From: Novosphingobium taihuense
GTDB lineage: Bacteria > Pseudomonadota > Alphaproteobacteria > Sphingomonadales > Sphingomonadaceae
Length of the DNA: 64,000 bases
Assembly (NCBI RefSeq): GCF_007830315.1
Contig: NZ_VLKJ01000001.1
Location: forward strand, 682,001 to 746,000
Direction of reading: 5' to 3'
In this document: positions 63,200 to 64,000 of the stretch, piece after piece
Layout of the letters: the number at the start of each line of letters is the position of its first letter
Numbering within the stretch: the first letter of the stretch is position 1
Translations under genes and position numbers: made by a program
Notes under the pieces: model-generated
Databases searched by the model: none
What the model saw: only the letters and a program-made list of their open reading frames with translations
What the model was told of the DNA's origin: nothing

Positions 63200-63868
63200 T
63201 CAGGCGCAGCCAAGAACGATCTGCAGCAGCTGTTCGGGCTGATCGCTCATCACATCGTGGCTGGCTTCGGCCTCGTGGTATTCCCATGCCGGATCGTCCT
63301 GCACCCGATCGCGAAACTGCGGGAATGGTGACGGGCTCCAACCATTGGCGAAAACATAGATACGGCGGGGAATCTTCGCTTCCTCGCCGGTGAAGCGCAC
63401 GGCTTCTACCAGCGTCAGCAGCGGGTGATCGGATAGCACCGGGCTTTCAAGGCCAGGGAGCGGTGAGACGGCGCCGGGCTTGTGCTTCTGGCTGCCGATG
63501 TAGTGGTTGTGCTCCCACTCGCCCGTCAGGTCCCACAACGATTGGCCGTCCTGCGGCAGGAAGGCATCGACATAGACGATAGCGTCGATCCTGCCTCCGA
63601 GCCGCGTGGCAACGCCGGTGATGACCATGCCTCCCCATGAATGTCCGACCAGTACGAAGCGGCCAAAATCCGCTTCTGCAATCTGTGCGCAGACGTCGTC
63701 GACATGGGTCGTCAGCGTGATGCCGGGATGGAACTCGGCCTTGCGTCGGCCGAGGCCAGCCAGGTCGGCGGCGAGCACACGGTGGCCGGCGGCGGTGAGA
63801 TCAGCCTTGAGGCGATCCCACGCGAAGCTGCCGCCCCACGCGCCGTGCACGAGGACGAAGTCAGCCAT
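63200..63868 (-). CDS. alpha/beta hydrolase
   Basis: A 222-residue hydrolase with an N-terminal oxyanion segment LVHGAWGGSFAWD, nucleophile elbow GHSWGG (serine) and catalytic histidine in EASHDVMSDQPEQ. The layout is that of small esterases related to plant methyl esterases and pyrethroid hydrolase-like proteins. It lies three bases after the stop of the partial upstream gene, so the two form an operon. Confidence 0.9.
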   Translation of the reverse strand: MADFVLVHGAWGGSFAWDRLKADLTAAGHRVLAADLAGLGRRKAEFHPGITLTTHVDDVCAQIAEADFGRFVLVGHSWGGMVITGVATRLGGRIDAIVYVDAFLPQDGQSLWDLTGEWEHNHYIGSQKHKPGAVSPLPGLESPVLSDHPLLTLVEAVRFTGEEAKIPRRIYVFANGWSPSPFPQFRDRVQDDPAWEYHEAEASHDVMSDQPEQLLQIVLGCA

Positions 63869-63871
63869 GGC

Positions 63872-64000
<129 letters not shown>

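Overview
The window looks like chromosome of a GC-rich alphaproteobacterium of the Sphingomonadales, most like Novosphingobium or Sphingobium. The pointers are a complete protocatechuate 4,5-cleavage (lig) gene set, a lignostilbene-type carotenoid-oxygenase homologue, a large TonB-dependent receptor, COQ9 and ATP12 family proteins, and many genes overlapping by 4 nt. The genus is inferred from gene content, not from a marker gene. I see no rRNA, tRNA, CRISPR array, transposase or phage gene.

Layout. 1-2.9 kb: two overlapping cysteine desulfurases and a divergent alpha/beta hydrolase. 2.9-9.8 kb: a catabolic block with aldehyde dehydrogenase, an NTF2-like protein, a TonB-dependent receptor, a MarR regulator, a SnoaL-like protein and an exported dienelactone-hydrolase-like protein; related palindromes lie in both divergent promoter regions. 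9.8-11.9 kb: an AT-rich exported orphan, two repeat clusters, a GFA protein and an NmrA-type reductase. 12-14.3 kb: a lignostilbene-dioxygenase-like enzyme and a CmcJ-like protein. 14.4-22.5 kb: the lig cluster in two arms around an unusual LysR protein with two helix-turn-helix domains. The leftward arm is [DUF1932 oxidoreductase]-ligJ-ligA-ligB-ligC and the rightward arm is ligK-ligU-ligI. Together they encode the route from protocatechuate through carboxy-hydroxymuconate semialdehyde, pyrone dicarboxylate, oxalomesaconate and carboxy-hydroxy-oxoadipate to pyruvate and oxaloacetate.

22.5-37.9 kb: YjbQ, a chemoreceptor with a C-terminal CheR-tether motif, a minimal TonB-C-domain protein, an amidohydrolase, a 635-bp gene-free stretch headed by a near-consensus promoter (candidate structured RNA), ClpB, divergent M28 and M16 peptidases, and a run of small exported proteins of unknown function. 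38-47.7 kb: the gatCAB genes with an acyltransferase inserted between gatA and gatB, an FKBP isomerase, ribosomal protein S21, then a tightly packed rightward operon (crcB, RluA-type synthase, PaiB-like, HAD phosphatase, small membrane protein, ATP12). 47.8-51.4 kb: a Mla-type lipid transport operon. 51.4-64 kb: valS, queE, ssb, feoAB with a candidate Fur site, a COQ9 protein, an ankyrin protein, and a coupled SCO-YcgN-YgjP-(coiled-coil protein)-ribD-ribE operon, ending in an alpha/beta hydrolase and a gene cut by the window edge.

The most interesting points are the double-HTH LysR regulator with matching inverted repeats in front of both lig arms, the uncharacterised oxidoreductase at the head of the lig operon, the palindromes linking the MarR gene to its neighbours, the possible noncoding RNA before clpB, and an ~85-bp double-hairpin repeat present three times in intergenic positions.
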